Positions 45,756 through 55,222 of a stretch of DNA of 64,000 nucleotides are shown here, in pieces. The DNA is taken from assembly GCA_934120395.1 (NCBI GenBank), contig CAKOTZ010000002.1, forward strand, positions 1 through 64,000. The letters are read 5' to 3'. Under the pieces are notes generated by a model, which saw only the letters and a program-made list of their open reading frames with translations, did no database searches and was not told the DNA's origin. Each line of letters starts with the position of its first letter. Positions within the stretch are counted from its first letter, which is position 1. Source of the DNA: an uncultured Clostridia bacterium. Lineage in GTDB: Bacteria > Bacillota > Clostridia > TANB77 > CAG-508. The position numbers and the translations under genes are program-made.

Positions 45756-47012
45756 CTATTTTATATAAAGTGCAACTCGAAATCCGAAAGTACAAACCAT
45801 ATAAGAAACAGCGTAATTCCCCAAACGACAACATGCTGGACAAATCTCTGAAACATCATAAGAAGAACCTCCTCGAAGAACCTTATAACCGCTCCCATGT
45901 CCTACTTCATCTGTCCATTCCCATACATTTCCTGCTACATCATAAACATGATATACCTCTGTGTCTTTACATGCTCCAGTTGTAAATTCTATACGTGTAT
46001 TTTCCTTTATAGATGCATTTGTTTGTTTTTCTCCCCATTGCTTTATATACCAATTATTTCCACTTTGAAATATTGTCGCTGACCTTCCTGTATATGTTAG
46101 ACTATTATTATAATAATTTCCCCATTTGCTTGAATCTTTTATGTCTACTTCTGTAAATGCTAGTCCTTTTGTATTTGTTGTTCCCATAAATTTATTTAAC
46201 ATTACATCCCATTGCGTTCCTGTTATTAATCCACTCGTTACGCAATCGTTATTCTCATACATTTTTTCTGCACTTGCTTTACTATTAGTATAACTAATAT
46301 AACTCCATGGCAATTTTTCCGCTTTCGATTTTGGTATTCCTATTGAATTATATCCAGCAGGACTACTAACTCCATCGCTTATCTGTTCTTTTATATACTC
46401 TGCTATTCCATCTGCTAAGCCAGCTTCATATCTTGCTACATAAAAACCATTATATTTCTTTACCTTATCTATCTCAGCTTGATTTGGTCCTGTTTTGTCA
46501 TATCCAACACCAACATACTTGCTTCCCCAATCTGTTTTGTGATACTCTTCCTCTGTGCATGGTATCCATACAAATTGATTTCCTGCCAAGCTTGTCGTAT
46601 ATTCCCATGTTGTTTTGTCAATTTTACCATCATAGGCATCTGCTGAATTATCTGATATGATTACTCCATTATCTAAATTTCCACCTACATAATAAAAATT
46701 CTTAGGCACTGGTATTATATTTTTCTTATCATCAAGTACAGCATCTACTGTGTCTTTATTCCAGCCATCTGGAACATCTATTTTTGTTCCTGGTGATTTT
46801 AGTTGTAAATCCATATAACTTTCTATACTGTTTAATAATTTTTGTTCATTTTCACTACTTTCTTTATATCTATTCACACTAGACTGTGCTTTGTTAATTA
46901 ATCCATTCTCTCCTAGCACCATTGACAAACTCACTCCTGCTAGAATTAGCAAAACAATAATTGTAATTATCAATGCTACTAATGTGATTGCTCTGTTACT
47001 TTTCAAGTTCAT
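45756..47012 (-). CDS. Type IV pilin-like protein with FGE/C-type-lectin-fold domain (type B)
   Basis: 418 residues from ATG 47012 (the open frame extends 22 codons upstream without support). First gene of the array. Prepilin-type head with Arg for Lys at position 7. The FGE-like domain has 'FVWIPCTEEEYHK', 'GFYVARYEAG', 'TGTQWDVMLNKFMG', 'YDVAGNVWEWTDE', 'LRGGSSYD' and 'FGFRVALYIK'. The half after residue ~165 is diverged from the type B paralogue, including synonymous changes at conserved residues. Confidence 0.82.
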   Translation of the reverse strand: MNLKSNRAITLVALIITIIVLLILAGVSLSMVLGENGLINKAQSSVNRYKESSENEQKLLNSIESYMDLQLKSPGTKIDVPDGWNKDTVDAVLDDKKNIIPVPKNFYYVGGNLDNGVIISDNSADAYDGKIDKTTWEYTTSLAGNQFVWIPCTEEEYHKTDWGSKYVGVGYDKTGPNQAEIDKVKKYNGFYVARYEAGLADGIAEYIKEQISDGVSSPAGYNSIGIPKSKAEKLPWSYISYTNSKASAEKMYENNDCVTSGLITGTQWDVMLNKFMGTTNTKGLAFTEVDIKDSSKWGNYYNNSLTYTGRSATIFQSGNNWYIKQWGEKQTNASIKENTRIEFTTGACKDTEVYHVYDVAGNVWEWTDEVGHGSGYKVLRGGSSYDVSEICPACCRLGNYAVSYMVCTFGFRVALYIK

Positions 47013-47111
47013 TTTTATACCTCTTTCCTTTGTGTTTCTACATAAAATTACTGTTTTATTTTGTTCACATTTAAACAATATTATGTAATTCTATATTAAT
47101 CAGTTAACCGT

Positions 47112-47140
47112 ATTTTATACTATTATCTTGAACTTGTAAA
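47112..47140 (-). promoter_or_regulatory. Promoter of pilin-like gene 45756-47012
   Basis: TTTACA, 17 bases, TAAAAT on the minus strand; same block as at the paralogues. Confidence 0.6.
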
Positions 47141-47149
47141 GTACAATTT

Positions 47150-47182
47150 AAAAAAACTTACCTTCAACATGGTAAGTTTTTT
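47150..47182 (-). terminator. Terminator between secF and the pilin array
   Basis: AACTTACC/GGTAAGTT stem with T run, the same hairpin that ends each RNA-like element, here without the rest of the element. Confidence 0.8.
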
Positions 47183-47200
47183 GTTGTTTTATATTTTTTC

Positions 47201-47848
47201 CTATTCTTCATTTTCCTCAGCTTTTAACTCTAGTAGTTTTTTATCAAAATGTAGTGCAGTTGCTGTAACTGTAAGTCCAAATACAAATAATGCAATTGGC
47301 ATTGCTAAAGCATTAACTGGTATTCTAGCAATTGTATAAATACTTGCTAGCACTGCTTCTGCTGCAACAGATGTTACAATAGTCCATAATGCAACCTTCC
47401 AAAATGTTAATTTCCAATAACGAACCGCCATATATACAACAATTATTGCAAGCACAATTAAACTTGGTACTATATAGTTTTTTACAATATTTTTTATTTC
47501 AATAGCAGGGCTTTTTATAATATTAATATCTGATACACTATATTCTAAAGAATACTTTTCATTAACCAACTGTATTAATTTTTCTAGTTGCTCATCAGAT
47601 GCGGACTTTACCGTTATTGCTGCCATATCCTCAAAAATTTCTATAGTTTGTACTCTTACATTTTCATTTTCAAATACTTGATTTGCTATTTCTTTTATTT
47701 CGTCTTTGTTTATACTTTTTCCAATATATATTTCTATTTTTTCATTTTCACCATAAGCTAGTCCTAAATTAAAACCTTTTGTTACTCCCATAACAATTCC
47801 AAGAATGATTATTATAGTAACAATTCCATATAGTATTTTTTTGCTCAT
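47201..47848 (-). CDS. secF: SecF-like protein-export membrane protein
   Basis: 215 residues, shorter than classical SecF (about 300). One N-terminal helix, a small external domain with a ferredoxin-like pattern ('VRVQTIEIFEDMAAITVKSAS'), and about four C-terminal membrane helices ('IARIPVNALAMPIALFVFGL'). With SecD it would use the proton gradient to help release proteins exported by SecYEG. Assignment rests on position after a SecD-like gene and overall topology. Confidence 0.7.
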   Translation of the reverse strand: MSKKILYGIVTIIIILGIVMGVTKGFNLGLAYGENEKIEIYIGKSINKDEIKEIANQVFENENVRVQTIEIFEDMAAITVKSASDEQLEKLIQLVNEKYSLEYSVSDINIIKSPAIEIKNIVKNYIVPSLIVLAIIVVYMAVRYWKLTFWKVALWTIVTSVAAEAVLASIYTIARIPVNALAMPIALFVFGLTVTATALHFDKKLLELKAEENEE

Positions 47849-47866
47849 TTATTTATCCTCCCATTT

Positions 47867-49180
47867 TTAATCTTTCAATAGATTTCTAACAATTAAATAA
47901 TTGTATGCAGTTTCTATTATTAGTCCCCAGAATAGTGCTGTTCCAAAGCTTACCATTGGTAACCATGTAACAAAACAAAATACAATAGAAATTACATATA
48001 ACGGAATTTGAGCTAAAGTCATTTTTAAAATATTATCATCCATTTTTTTGCTATTTGTATCTTTTGCCAATTTAGCTAAGAATACAAGTTCCATAATACC
48101 TGCTAGCAAAATTGCAAACATGCTTCCAATAGCTAGTGGTACATTTGTAAAACGTATTAATAACATTACTATTGCAAAATAACCAACTAAGCTTATAGCA
48201 GCTAAAAGCCCATTCTTTTTGTAACGAATAATTAAATATAGCATTGAAAGTACAACTAATACTACAGCTATTAAAACGATTCTATTTAATGCAGTACTAT
48301 CAATTATAGGTGATACATATTGATTTTCTCCTGATGTATATACAATTGGTAATGTTTGATTATTTAATATCATAGCAATATATGATGCTGTTGTTGCTGT
48401 ATCACTAATTTCTGTGCTATCAGTACTAGCATCTCCCATTGGGATTTGAATTTGTCCGTCAGATATTGTCTCTCCAAAATAAGTTGTTAATAATGTTTGG
48501 TCATCAATTTTTATTGTGATTGTCTTTTTAGTTTTTGTTCCATCCTCGCCTGTTGTTTCTATATATTCGTTTGTAACATCTTCTAATTTTTTAACGGCAT
48601 CTTTATTAAATTTTAAATTCAAATAAACTGTAGTGCCTTTTTCACTAGAATAGTACATAACTTGTGCTTTTTCTAAATCACTTTTGCTTAATAATACTTC
48701 TTTTGAATCTGTACCTATTATGTTAAAGTCTCCCTGCTCCATTAAGAATTGTAAAACATTATCTGTTGTAGTACTATCAGGCATATCCACGATTATTTTT
48801 CCATCTTCTTCGTTTACTCGTATATCGTATTCTTCAATTTTTGCTTCTTGCAATCTTTTTTCAATAATATCTTTACATAGTTTATAATTATCTGTATTTA
48901 GCACCTCAGCTGAATTTACAGTTTCTTTTGTCTCTTCACTGTTTTCTGTATTATCACTTGCTGTTTCGTCTGTACTTGCTTTATCACTTTTTTTCTCAGA
49001 AGTATCTACCTTAAATGTAATTAATCTTGACCCCTTCAACTCTTTACCTAAAGCATAATCAGGTAAAATATTTTTCATACTTCCCTTATCGTATTGATAA
49101 ATTCCTACAAAAGCAATTAATGATACTAGTATAATTGCAACAAGTATTACTAGTATTTTTAAATTTTTTCTCTCTTTCAC
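47867..49180 (-). CDS. secD: SecD-like protein-export membrane protein
   Basis: 437 residues with an N-terminal helix (9-28) and an Asp/Thr/Glu-rich linker (60-95). The P1-type external domain holds 'YKLCKDIIEKRLQEAKIEEYDIRVNEEDG', 'VDMPDSTTTDNVLQFLMEQGDF' and 'TYFGETISDGQIQI'. 'ASYIAMILNNQTLPI' precedes about five membrane helices. Typical of the shortened SecD of Clostridia. GTG start after AGGAGG. Confidence 0.82.
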   Translation of the reverse strand: MKERKNLKILVILVAIILVSLIAFVGIYQYDKGSMKNILPDYALGKELKGSRLITFKVDTSEKKSDKASTDETASDNTENSEETKETVNSAEVLNTDNYKLCKDIIEKRLQEAKIEEYDIRVNEEDGKIIVDMPDSTTTDNVLQFLMEQGDFNIIGTDSKEVLLSKSDLEKAQVMYYSSEKGTTVYLNLKFNKDAVKKLEDVTNEYIETTGEDGTKTKKTITIKIDDQTLLTTYFGETISDGQIQIPMGDASTDSTEISDTATTASYIAMILNNQTLPIVYTSGENQYVSPIIDSTALNRIVLIAVVLVVLSMLYLIIRYKKNGLLAAISLVGYFAIVMLLIRFTNVPLAIGSMFAILLAGIMELVFLAKLAKDTNSKKMDDNILKMTLAQIPLYVISIVFCFVTWLPMVSFGTALFWGLIIETAYNYLIVRNLLKD

Positions 49181-49198
49181 TTTTTTCTTCCTCCTAAA

Positions 49199-49858
49199 TT
49201 ATAATAATCTTGTATCATTTATTAATAACTCAAACCAAACATTTAAATATTTCGCCGCATATTTGCTCATCATAGTTCTTTCCATAAATATTTCAAAATA
49301 GTCAAGAACAGGGCAAATTTTTGTGTCTATAGTTAATTGTAAAGTAATAACTCGCTTTTCCTTATTTAATATTAATTTTGAATCTGTTACGGCATAATTT
49401 ACTTTATCATGTATACCAAAACTTGCCATGTTTTGATTTCTTACTCTGTTTCTATGCGCATCTGACTTATCTGCAATAATAAGTGCTGCTGAAATATCAC
49501 TAACTGCTGTTCCTGTAGCTTCATCATGATTTCCAATAGCCATCATAATTTCTACTCTTTCATTTATTGGCATACCCATTCTTTCTAAAATATGATACGC
49601 TAAAATAGCGCCATTATGAGCATGGTCTGTCCTATTAACACAGTTTCCAATATCATGCAAATAGCCAGCAATTCTAGCTAATTCCACTTCTCTTTCACTA
49701 TATCCTAGCACTTCTAATATATTGCTTGCTCTTTCAGATACAATAGTTATATGTCTAACAGAATGTTCTGTAAATCCAAGTGCATCAAGTTGCTTTTGAG
49801 CTCCCATAACTAATTCCTTAACTTCTGCATCATTTTTTACATCTTCTAAAGTAACCAA
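49199..49858 (-). CDS. HD domain phosphohydrolase
   Basis: 219 residues. HD-type metal motif: His in 'HSVRHI', 'YLHDIG', 'DHAHNGAILAYHILE', 'IGNHDEATG' and Asp in 'IIADKSDAHRNRV'. The C-terminal 70 residues are an extra conserved domain with 'TKICPVLDYFEIFMERTMMSKYAA'. Likely a nucleotide or phosphoester hydrolase. TTG start eight bases after GGAGG. It sits directly before secD. Confidence 0.8.
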   Translation of the reverse strand: MVTLEDVKNDAEVKELVMGAQKQLDALGFTEHSVRHITIVSERASNILEVLGYSEREVELARIAGYLHDIGNCVNRTDHAHNGAILAYHILERMGMPINERVEIMMAIGNHDEATGTAVSDISAALIIADKSDAHRNRVRNQNMASFGIHDKVNYAVTDSKLILNKEKRVITLQLTIDTKICPVLDYFEIFMERTMMSKYAAKYLNVWFELLINDTRLL

Positions 49859-49914
49859 GCTATACGCCTCCTAAATATATAAATCTGTTTAAGATTTTAT
49901 ATTAAATTAAAGAA

Positions 49915-49950
49915 AATAGCAACCATTTTTCGAAAAAAATAGTTGCTATA
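49915..49950 (-). terminator. Terminator of the TIGR04086 gene
   Basis: ATAGCAAC/GTTGCTAT stem with extended A/T pairing and T-rich tail on the minus strand. Confidence 0.75.
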
Positions 49951-49984
49951 GCTGATAAATTTGTACTCTTTTCGGTTTATATTC

Positions 49985-50392
49985 TTATCTTTTGTTCCCA
50001 CTATTTACACCAACAATTCCACCTATCATTCCTACAATAACGCTTAATACTATCATAATTATTGCGTTTGTATTTAATGTAAAACCTGTTCCTAAACTAC
50101 TAGATGTTAAATATAATATAAACACATAAAAAAATCCAACTAATCCACCATTTAAAAGGCCATTTTTAGTTAGCTTCAATGTACTAATTGTTGTACCCGC
50201 AAAAATACTTATTGCTACAATTCCTATCATAACGGGTACTATCCAATGTTCCGAAAAATTTGTGTATGTTATAATTATAGAAAAAATAAAAATAGCTACC
50301 AAAGTACTAATAATTGATATTGCAACACCTTTTATAAGCGACATAAATGACTTGTTCATCTCAATACTACTACCTTCTAATACATTTTTCAC
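49985..50392 (-). CDS. TIGR04086 family membrane protein
   Basis: 135 residues, four hydrophobic helices, with 'LIKGVAISIISTLVAIFIFSIIITYTNFSEHWI' opening and Gly-rich C-terminal helix 'GMIGGIVGVNSG'. Members are common in Clostridia near secDF; function unknown. GTG start after AGGAGG. Confidence 0.82.
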   Translation of the reverse strand: MKNVLEGSSIEMNKSFMSLIKGVAISIISTLVAIFIFSIIITYTNFSEHWIVPVMIGIVAISIFAGTTISTLKLTKNGLLNGGLVGFFYVFILYLTSSSLGTGFTLNTNAIIMIVLSVIVGMIGGIVGVNSGNKR

Positions 50393-50444
50393 CGTCTATC
50401 CCTCCTATTATAAATATATATTAAATTTACATGCTATATATTAC

Positions 50445-50479
50445 AAAAAGAACATTTTCGCCATTGAAAATGTTCTTTA
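50445..50479 (-). terminator. Terminator of the heat-shock operon
   Basis: AAAGAACATTTTC/GAAAATGTTCTTT stem and T run after dnaJ. Confidence 0.88.
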
Positions 50480-50496
50480 ATTTTATAACTACGTAA

Positions 50497-51639
50497 TTAA
50501 AAATCAAAAAATCCTCTTTTTTTAACTGGTGGTTGCTCATTCATTGTTTTAGCTAGTTTTGTTAATAACTCTCTCTGTTCACCAGATAATTTTTTTGGAA
50601 CCTGAACTGTTACTGTAAAAATAAAGTCTCCTCTAAAACTTCCATTTACACTTTTAAATCCCTTATTTTTGATAGTAAACTTTGTACCTGTTTGTGTTCC
50701 ATCTGGTATACGATATTTTTCACTTGTTCCATCAACCATTGGTATTTGTAAATCAGCTCCCAAAGTTGCTTGTGTAAATGTTATTGGTATTTCACAAAAA
50801 ACATTTTGACCCTTTCTTGTATATATACTGTGTCTCTTAAGGTGAACTACAATATATAAATCTCCCTTTGGTGCGTCTTTATCTCCAGCTTCTCCTTCAT
50901 TTCTTAATATTATAGTTTGACCATCATCAATTCCTGCTGGAATTTTTACACTAATTTTTGTTTGTTTTCTTACTTTTCCTTTGCCTCTACATTCTGGACA
51001 AGGTTCTTTTATAATTTTACCTTCACCACGGCAAGCATTACATGTTTTAGAAGTTTTCATTTGTCCTAAAATAGTTGTAACAACTTGTTGTATTCTACCA
51101 GTTCCACCACACACAGTACATGTTTGTGCCTGTGTTCCTGGTTTAGCTTTTTCACCATGACAAGTATTACATTGCTCGTAGCGATTAATAGAAATTTCTT
51201 TTTCAACCCCTAAAAATGCTTCCTCAAAACTTATTTCAATATTGTATTTTAAATCAGCACCTCTTTTAGGTCCTTGATTTCTGGCAGAATTTCCTCCTCC
51301 GAAATCAAATCCGAAACCTTTAAATATATCTGAAAAAATATCATCTCCAAAGCCACCATAATTAGAATATGTATAGCTTCCATTTTGGCCATTGAACCCG
51401 CCAAAACCTGCGGGTCCTTCATGTCCAAATTGATCATACATTTTTCTTTTTTGACTATCTGATAAAACCTCATAAGCCTCATTTACTTCTTTAAATTTAG
51501 CCTCAGCTTCTTTTTTATTATCTGGATTTGCATCTGGATGATATTTTTTAGCTAATTTTCTATATGCTTTTTTTAATTCCTCATCCGTTGCATTTTTATC
51601 TACTCCTAAAACTTCATAATAGTCTCTTTTATCTGCCAT
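50497..51639 (-). CDS. dnaJ: Chaperone protein DnaJ
   Basis: Type I Hsp40 of 380 residues: J domain with HPD ('KKYHPDANPD'), Gly/Phe-rich linker (75-120), four zinc repeats C-x2-C-x-G-x-G ('CNTCHGEKAKPG', 'CTVCGGTG', 'CNACRGEG', 'CPECRGKG'), then the substrate-binding domain. It stimulates DnaK ATPase. Its ATG overlaps the dnaK stop by one base (TAATG). Confidence 0.97.
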   Translation of the reverse strand: MADKRDYYEVLGVDKNATDEELKKAYRKLAKKYHPDANPDNKKEAEAKFKEVNEAYEVLSDSQKRKMYDQFGHEGPAGFGGFNGQNGSYTYSNYGGFGDDIFSDIFKGFGFDFGGGNSARNQGPKRGADLKYNIEISFEEAFLGVEKEISINRYEQCNTCHGEKAKPGTQAQTCTVCGGTGRIQQVVTTILGQMKTSKTCNACRGEGKIIKEPCPECRGKGKVRKQTKISVKIPAGIDDGQTIILRNEGEAGDKDAPKGDLYIVVHLKRHSIYTRKGQNVFCEIPITFTQATLGADLQIPMVDGTSEKYRIPDGTQTGTKFTIKNKGFKSVNGSFRGDFIFTVTVQVPKKLSGEQRELLTKLAKTMNEQPPVKKRGFFDF

Positions 51640-53492
51640 TATTTCTTATCTCCATCGTCTTCAACTTTATAATCTGCATCATAAACATTTCCATCAGCAT
51701 CTGTTTTTGGCCCTTGTGCTTCTCCTGCTGGATTTGCACCTGCTGCTCCATTTGGATTTGCTTGACTATATAATTTTTCTGATATTTCATAGAATACAGT
51801 AGTTAATTTTTCTGTAGCTTGCTTAATTGCATCTACATCTGTTCCCTCTAATGTTTTCTTTACATTGTCAATTTCTGTTTCAACCTTAGCTTTTTCTTCT
51901 CCACTAATTTTGTCTCCTAATTGCTCTATTGTCTTTTGACTATTATAAACTAAACTTTCAGCATTATTTCTAGCTTCAATTTCGTCTTTTTTCTTCTTAT
52001 CTTCACTTGCATGTGCTTCTGCATCTTTAACAGCTTTGTTAATATCTTCCTCTGTTAGGTTTGAGCTAGCTGTAATTGCAACCTCTTGACTATTTCCTGT
52101 TGCCATATCTTTTGCAGATACATGTACAATACCATTTGCATCTATATCAAATGTAACTTCTATTTGAGGTACTCCTCTTGGTGCAGCTGGAATTCCTGTT
52201 AATTGGAATCTACCTAATGTTTTGTTGTAAGCAGCCATTTCTCTTTCACCTTGAAGAACATGTACTTCAACACTTGTTTGTCCGTCAGCAGCTGTTGAGA
52301 AAATTTGAGATTTTTTAGTTGGTATAGTTGTATTTCTTTCAATTAATTTTGTAAATACACCACCATATGTTTCAATTCCTAATGATAATGGTGTTACATC
52401 TAGTAATACTAAATCTTTAACATCTCCTGATAATACACCACCTTGAATTGCAGCACCAATAGCAACACATTCATCTGGGTTTATTCCTTTATGAGGTTCC
52501 TTTCCTGTAATCTTTTTAACTGTTTCTTGTACTAATGGAACTCTTGTAGAACCTCCAACTAATAATACTTTATCTATTTTATCACTAGTTAAACCAGCAT
52601 CACTTAATGCTTGGTTAACAGGTCCTGTTGTACTTTCTACTAAATCTCTAATTAATTCTTCAAATTTTGCTCTAGTTAATGTAATATCCATATGTTTTGG
52701 TCCAGTGCTATCTGCAGTAATAAATGGTAAGTTAATGTTTGTTTGTTGCATACCAGATAATTCTATTTTTGCCTTTTCAGCAGCTTCCTTAAGTCTTTGC
52801 ATTGCCATTTTATCTGTTTTTAAATCAATTCCTTGAGATTTCTTAAATTCTTCAGCTAAATAATTCATAATTCTTTCATCAAAGTCGTCTCCACCTAATC
52901 TGTTATTACCACTTGTTGCAAGAACTTCAAATACTCCATCGCCTATTTCTAGTATAGAAACATCAAATGTTCCTCCACCTAAATCGTATACCATTATTTT
53001 TTGATCTGTATCTTCTTTATCCATTCCATATGCTAATGCAGCAGCAGTTGGTTCGTTAATTATTCTTAATACTTCCAATCCAGCAATTCTACCAGCATCT
53101 TTTGTTGCTTGTCTTTGGCTATCACTAAAATATGCAGGAACTGTAATAACAGCTTGTGTTACTTGTTGTCCTAAATAATTTTCAGCATCTGATTTAATTT
53201 TTTGTAAAATCATTGCAGATATTTCTTGTGGTGTAAATTCATCACCTTCAATTTTAACTTTTTTATCTGTTCCCATATCTCTTTTAATAGAAATAACTGT
53301 ATGGTCTGGATTTGTTACAGCTTGACGTTTTGCAATTTGACCTACTAATCTTTCTCCATTTTTAGAAAAAGCTACAACACTTGGTGTTGTTCTATTTCCT
53401 TCTGGATTTGGTATAACTACTGGCTCTCCTCCTTCCATTACAGCTACACATGAATTTGTTGTTCCTAAATCAATACCTATAATCTTTGACAT
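51639..53492 (-). CDS. dnaK: Chaperone protein DnaK
   Basis: Hsp70 of 617 residues with 'IGIDLGTTNSCVAV' at the N terminus, 'VYDLGGGTFDVSI', 'VLLVGGSTRVPLVQ', linker 'DLVLLDVTPLSLGIE' and a C-terminal lid with a Gly/Ala/Asn-rich tail. Works with GrpE and DnaJ. Third gene of the CIRCE-controlled operon. Confidence 0.98.
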   Translation of the reverse strand: MSKIIGIDLGTTNSCVAVMEGGEPVVIPNPEGNRTTPSVVAFSKNGERLVGQIAKRQAVTNPDHTVISIKRDMGTDKKVKIEGDEFTPQEISAMILQKIKSDAENYLGQQVTQAVITVPAYFSDSQRQATKDAGRIAGLEVLRIINEPTAAALAYGMDKEDTDQKIMVYDLGGGTFDVSILEIGDGVFEVLATSGNNRLGGDDFDERIMNYLAEEFKKSQGIDLKTDKMAMQRLKEAAEKAKIELSGMQQTNINLPFITADSTGPKHMDITLTRAKFEELIRDLVESTTGPVNQALSDAGLTSDKIDKVLLVGGSTRVPLVQETVKKITGKEPHKGINPDECVAIGAAIQGGVLSGDVKDLVLLDVTPLSLGIETYGGVFTKLIERNTTIPTKKSQIFSTAADGQTSVEVHVLQGEREMAAYNKTLGRFQLTGIPAAPRGVPQIEVTFDIDANGIVHVSAKDMATGNSQEVAITASSNLTEEDINKAVKDAEAHASEDKKKKDEIEARNNAESLVYNSQKTIEQLGDKISGEEKAKVETEIDNVKKTLEGTDVDAIKQATEKLTTVFYEISEKLYSQANPNGAAGANPAGEAQGPKTDADGNVYDADYKVEDDGDKK

Positions 53493-53544
53493 TTTTATTT
53501 CCTCCTTAAAACTCTCTATTTTATTCTATTCTTTTGTTTTTATA

Positions 53545-54054
53545 TTAATTAGCTACTACAACCATTGAATGGCGTACTACCTTATTACCTATTTTGTATC
53601 CTGTTCTAAACTCTTCTTTAATTTCTTGTTCACCCATATTCTCATCTTCAACATGACTAACAGCTTCATGTAACTCTGGATCGAAAGTTTGTCCAACAGT
53701 TTCTATTTTTTGTACTCCCAAAGATGTTAAAACATCATGCATTTGTTTTGATACTAATTCAACACCTTGTTTATATTGTTGATCTTTAGTATCAGTTGTA
53801 ACAGCTTTTTCCAAATTATCAATGACTGGTAAAATTGAAACTATAACATCTGCTAAAATTGAATTATATAGACTTTCTCTTTCTTTTGCACTTCTTTTTT
53901 TATAATTCTCAAATTCAGCCATTAATCTTTTTAATCTATCCGTAGTGTCTTCTAGCTCTTTTTTCATCTGCTCTAAGGCTACAGTATCTGTTTCCTGAAT
54001 TTCTGCGTTTTCTTCTTGCAATTCATCCATTAATTCTTCTTTGTTTTCTCCCAC
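53545..54054 (-). CDS. grpE: Nucleotide exchange factor GrpE
   Basis: 169 residues: acidic N terminus, long coiled coil ('EQMKKELEDTTDRLKRLMAEFENYKKR'), beta-rich head with 'GVQKIETVGQTFDPELHEAVSH' and 'GYKIGNKVVRHSMVVVA'. Exchanges ADP for ATP on DnaK. Confidence 0.97.
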   Translation of the reverse strand: MGENKEELMDELQEENAEIQETDTVALEQMKKELEDTTDRLKRLMAEFENYKKRSAKERESLYNSILADVIVSILPVIDNLEKAVTTDTKDQQYKQGVELVSKQMHDVLTSLGVQKIETVGQTFDPELHEAVSHVEDENMGEQEIKEEFRTGYKIGNKVVRHSMVVVAN

Positions 54055-54072
54055 TTTTATACCTTCTTTCTA

Positions 54073-55098
54073 TTAAATATCTCCCATTTTGCTCCATTTA
54101 TCATTTAGCTCTTTTTTTATATATTTCATTACTGAAATTACTTTTGAATAGTCCATTCTTGTTGGGCCAATAATTCCAATTGTTCCCAAGTCTTTATCCT
54201 CTAATACATTTCTAAAAGTAATTACACTTAAATTTTTAAGTTCATCATAAGCATTTTCGTTCCCAATATAAACATTTATATATTGAGTTGTACCACTATT
54301 CAATATACTTGAAACTAGTTCTTTTGTATCTAATATTTTTAACAAATTTTTTGCTGTAACTAAATCGCTGAACTCAGGAAAATCAAATACTTTATCTCTT
54401 CCCTCTAAATAGATTTCACTACTACTTTCTACAGCCTTATTTATTTCTTGAATAATCGGTTTTATAATTTTAAGCTCACAATTCATTTCAGAACGTATAA
54501 ATTCTTCCATTGGCAAGTCAATTTGTCCTAATGACTTACCTCTTAATTTCATATTAAATATATAATTCAAATTTTCAACTTGCAATTGAGTAATATCTGA
54601 ATCAAATTTGATTATTGATTCTTTTATCATTCCAGTATCCGTTAATATAACAGCCATTAAAACTCTTGTACCAAGCAAAACAAATTTGATGTCAATAATA
54701 ATGTGATTTGCCGTTTTAGGTCCCAAAGCTACTGATGTATAGTGAGTAATTTCTGATAAAGTATGTGTAGCAATTTTAGTTAAGTCCTCCATTTCATTTG
54801 CTCTTGATTGTAACATTTTATTAATATAACGAACTTCATCAAAACTAAGATTATCATCTTTTAATAGTTCATCTACATAAAAACGATATCCTTTAGCTGA
54901 TGGAATTCTTCCTGCCGAAGTATGTGGTTTTTCTAAATAACCATTTTTCTCTAAGTCGCTCATTTCATTTCTAATGGTTGCACTACTAAAATTTATGTCA
55001 TAATTTTGAATTATACTTGCAGAGCTAACTGGTTCTGCAGTTCCAATATATTCTTCAATGATTGCTTGCAATATCCTTTTTTTCCTATTATCAAGCAT
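54073..55098 (-). CDS. hrcA: Heat-inducible transcription repressor HrcA
   Basis: 341 residues with an N-terminal winged helix ('ILQAIIEEYIGTAEPVSSASI', 'SSATIRNEMSDLEKNGYLEKPHTSAGR') and a C-terminal dimer domain ('TIGIIGPTRMDYSKVISVM'). It represses its own operon through the CIRCE element just upstream. Confidence 0.96.
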   Translation of the reverse strand: MLDNRKKRILQAIIEEYIGTAEPVSSASIIQNYDINFSSATIRNEMSDLEKNGYLEKPHTSAGRIPSAKGYRFYVDELLKDDNLSFDEVRYINKMLQSRANEMEDLTKIATHTLSEITHYTSVALGPKTANHIIIDIKFVLLGTRVLMAVILTDTGMIKESIIKFDSDITQLQVENLNYIFNMKLRGKSLGQIDLPMEEFIRSEMNCELKIIKPIIQEINKAVESSSEIYLEGRDKVFDFPEFSDLVTAKNLLKILDTKELVSSILNSGTTQYINVYIGNENAYDELKNLSVITFRNVLEDKDLGTIGIIGPTRMDYSKVISVMKYIKKELNDKWSKMGDI

Positions 55099-55111
55099 AT
55101 TATCACCTCTT

Positions 55112-55138
55112 TTAGCACTTTATTGTGTCGAGTGCTAA
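55112..55138. promoter_or_regulatory. CIRCE operator
   Basis: TTAGCACTT-N9-GAGTGCTAA, one base off the perfect inverted repeat, directly between the hrcA promoter and start. Confidence 0.95.
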
Positions 55139-55147
55139 CTTGTTAAT

Positions 55148-55176
55148 ATATTATATCCATTATTTAGCTTTGTCAA
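55148..55176 (-). promoter_or_regulatory. Promoter of the hrcA-grpE-dnaK-dnaJ operon
   Basis: TTGACA, 17 bases, TAATAT on the minus strand; CIRCE begins about ten bases downstream. Confidence 0.8.
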
Positions 55177-55222
55177 TACTTTTTGCATAAAATTCACAAA
55201 AAGCACACAAAAGTCTTTTTAC

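Noticed and set aside
42630..47012. Diversity-generating retroelement acting on the lectin-type pilin tails
   Set aside because: No reverse transcriptase, Avd gene or template repeat is in the window. The two type B tails use different synonymous codons even at conserved residues (for example RGGS), so the differences are not adenine-specific changes from one template. A remote element cannot be excluded.
41247..47012. Integron-like cassette array
   Set aside because: No integrase or attC core sites are seen, and the repeated block includes promoters and gene heads, as expected from tandem duplication.
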